In this document: positions 15,958-16,840 of the stretch, piece after piece
Layout: each line of letters opens with the position of its first letter
Numbering within the stretch: position 1 is the stretch's first letter
Assembly: GCA_964461335.1 (NCBI GenBank)
Contig: CAYWTY010000036.1
Coordinates: 1 to 16,840, forward strand
Length of the DNA stretch: 16,840 nucleotides
Direction: 5' to 3'
From: JAKJBL01 sp964461335
GTDB lineage: Bacteria; Bacillota; Clostridia; Christensenellales; CAG-138
Made by a program: the position numbers and the translations under genes
Notes under the pieces: model-generated
Told to the model about the DNA's origin: nothing
Seen by the model: the letters and a program-made list of their open reading frames with translations, nothing else
Databases searched by the model: none

Positions 15958-16840
15958 CTAAGCCATGAAAAGCTCAATATCTGAATCAACTGTGTTAATG
16001 CTTGCAATGCCAAACTTTTCAACTAACACTTTTGCCACATTGGGGGATAGGAAGCCGGGAAGGGTAGGCCCTAAGTGAATGTTTTTAACCCCTAAGTAGA
16101 GAAGTGCCAAAAGGACAATTACTGCCTTCTGCTCATACCAGGCAATATTAAATGCTATGGGCAGTTTGTTAATATCATCAAGGCCAAACACCTCTTTAAG
16201 CTTAAGCGCAATAAGCGCAAGCGAGTAAGAGTCATTGCATTGCCCTGCATCTAGCACCCTGGGTATTCCGCCAATTTCACCAAGGTTAAGCTTGTTATAG
16301 CGATATTTGGCGCACCCTGCTGTTAGAATTACTGTATCCTCGGGCAGTTTCTCTGCAAATTCTGTGTAGTATGCTCTTGACTTCATGCGCCCATCACAGC
16401 CAGCCATAACGAAGAATTTCTTTATAGCGCCGCTTTTAATTGCCGCAACTACTTTATCAGCTAAATCCAGAACCTGTTTATGCGCAAAACCACCTACTAT
16501 GCTTCCTGTTTCAATTTCTTCAGGAGATGGGAGTGTCTTTGCAAGCGCAATTATTTCTGAAAAATCCTTTTTGCCGTGCTCGTCAGCAACAATATGCTTG
16601 CAGCCGGGGTAACCTGTTGAGCCTGTTGTGAACAGCCTGCTCTGTACTTCTTCACTTCTTGGTGGGACAATGCAATTTGTTGTGAAAAGAATCGGGCCAT
16701 GGAAGGAAACGAATTCATCAACTTGCTTCCACCATGCATTGCCATAGTTGCCTGCAAAGTTTTCGTACTTGCTAAAAGCAGGATAATAATGAGCAGGTAG
16801 CATTTCACCGTGGGTGTAGACATCAACGCCTGAGCCCTTA
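15958..16840 (-). CDS. hcp: Hydroxylamine reductase (hybrid cluster protein), C-terminal part
   Basis: The frame is open to the right edge, so the N-terminal part and start are missing; about 294 residues are present. Hcp carries a cubane cluster and a hybrid Fe-S-O cluster and is linked to hydroxylamine or nitric oxide reduction in anaerobes. The hybrid-cluster ligands can be followed. The glutamate in Y-T-H-G-E-M-L-P-A-H-Y-Y is encoded just before the ATG at 16801-16803. Counting from that Met as 1, cysteines are C44 (T-N-C-I-V-P-P), C136 (A-G-C-D-G-R), C164 (T-A-G-C-A-K-Y) and C189 (G-Q-C-N-D), then E224 and K226 in W-Y-E-Q-K. The spacings 28, 25 and 35 between the last three cysteines and the Glu equal those recalled for Desulfovibrio vulgaris Hcp (C406, C434, C459, E494). 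The gene is followed by its own terminator. Confidence 0.95.
   Translation of the reverse strand, partial: KGSGVDVYTHGEMLPAHYYPAFSKYENFAGNYGNAWWKQVDEFVSFHGPILFTTNCIVPPRSEEVQSRLFTTGSTGYPGCKHIVADEHGKKDFSEIIALAKTLPSPEEIETGSIVGGFAHKQVLDLADKVVAAIKSGAIKKFFVMAGCDGRMKSRAYYTEFAEKLPEDTVILTAGCAKYRYNKLNLGEIGGIPRVLDAGQCNDSYSLALIALKLKEVFGLDDINKLPIAFNIAWYEQKAVIVLLALLYLGVKNIHLGPTLPGFLSPNVAKVLVEKFGIASINTVDSDIELFMA

Noticed and set aside
1..16840. CRISPR arrays, insertion sequences, phage genes, tRNA or rRNA genes
   Set aside because: No regularly spaced repeats, transposase-like or phage-like proteins, or conserved RNA gene sequences were seen on either strand.

Overview
The window reads as a chromosomal segment of an anaerobic, low-to-mid GC bacterium, most likely a Firmicute of the Clostridia type. 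This rests on strong AGGAGG-type ribosome binding sites, sigma-A consensus promoters, a single-chain pyruvate:ferredoxin oxidoreductase, a hybrid cluster protein, and a histidine pathway using separate glutamate formiminotransferase and cyclodeaminase genes. The phylum is inferred from gene content. There are no rRNA or tRNA genes, mobile elements or CRISPR arrays. The general look is core metabolism, not an accessory island.

Layout, left to right. (1) 1-745, minus strand: the first 24 codons of a secreted protein behind a near-consensus promoter, then a small unrecognised lipoprotein with its own terminator. (2) 746-1200: a divergent intergenic region with a perfect 12-bp inverted repeat and a consensus promoter for the next gene. 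(3) 1201-4725, plus: pyruvate:ferredoxin oxidoreductase (nifJ/por), ended by a 15-bp-stem terminator. (4) 4835-5906, minus: an alkylation-repair pair, ogt followed by an HhH-GPD 3-methyladenine glycosylase gene one base downstream. (5) 6146-12464, plus: a five-gene histidine-degradation operon, hutH-hutU-ftcD-hutI-fchA, with very short gaps or overlaps, closed by a 14-bp-stem terminator shared with the convergent neighbour. (6) 12534-15736, minus: an amino-sugar operon, ROK-like gene-nagA-nagB. The ROK-like gene seems to carry a one-base frameshift near its 5' end. (7) 15958-16840, minus: the C-terminal half of hydroxylamine reductase (hcp), which runs off the right edge.

Together, the hut genes turn histidine into glutamate and pass the formimino carbon to tetrahydrofolate, giving methenyl-THF and ammonia. 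nagA and nagB turn GlcNAc-6-P into fructose-6-P for glycolysis, and PFOR converts the resulting pyruvate to acetyl-CoA, CO2 and reduced ferredoxin. Hcp handles nitrosative or hydroxylamine stress, and ogt plus the glycosylase handle alkylated bases. This fits a fermenter of amino acids and amino sugars in a host or sediment habitat.

No clearly new multi-gene system is visible. The items most worth a second look are the frameshift and unusual architecture of the ROK-like gene, the inverted repeat upstream of nifJ, a dyad in front of the nag operon, and the unrecognised lipoprotein.
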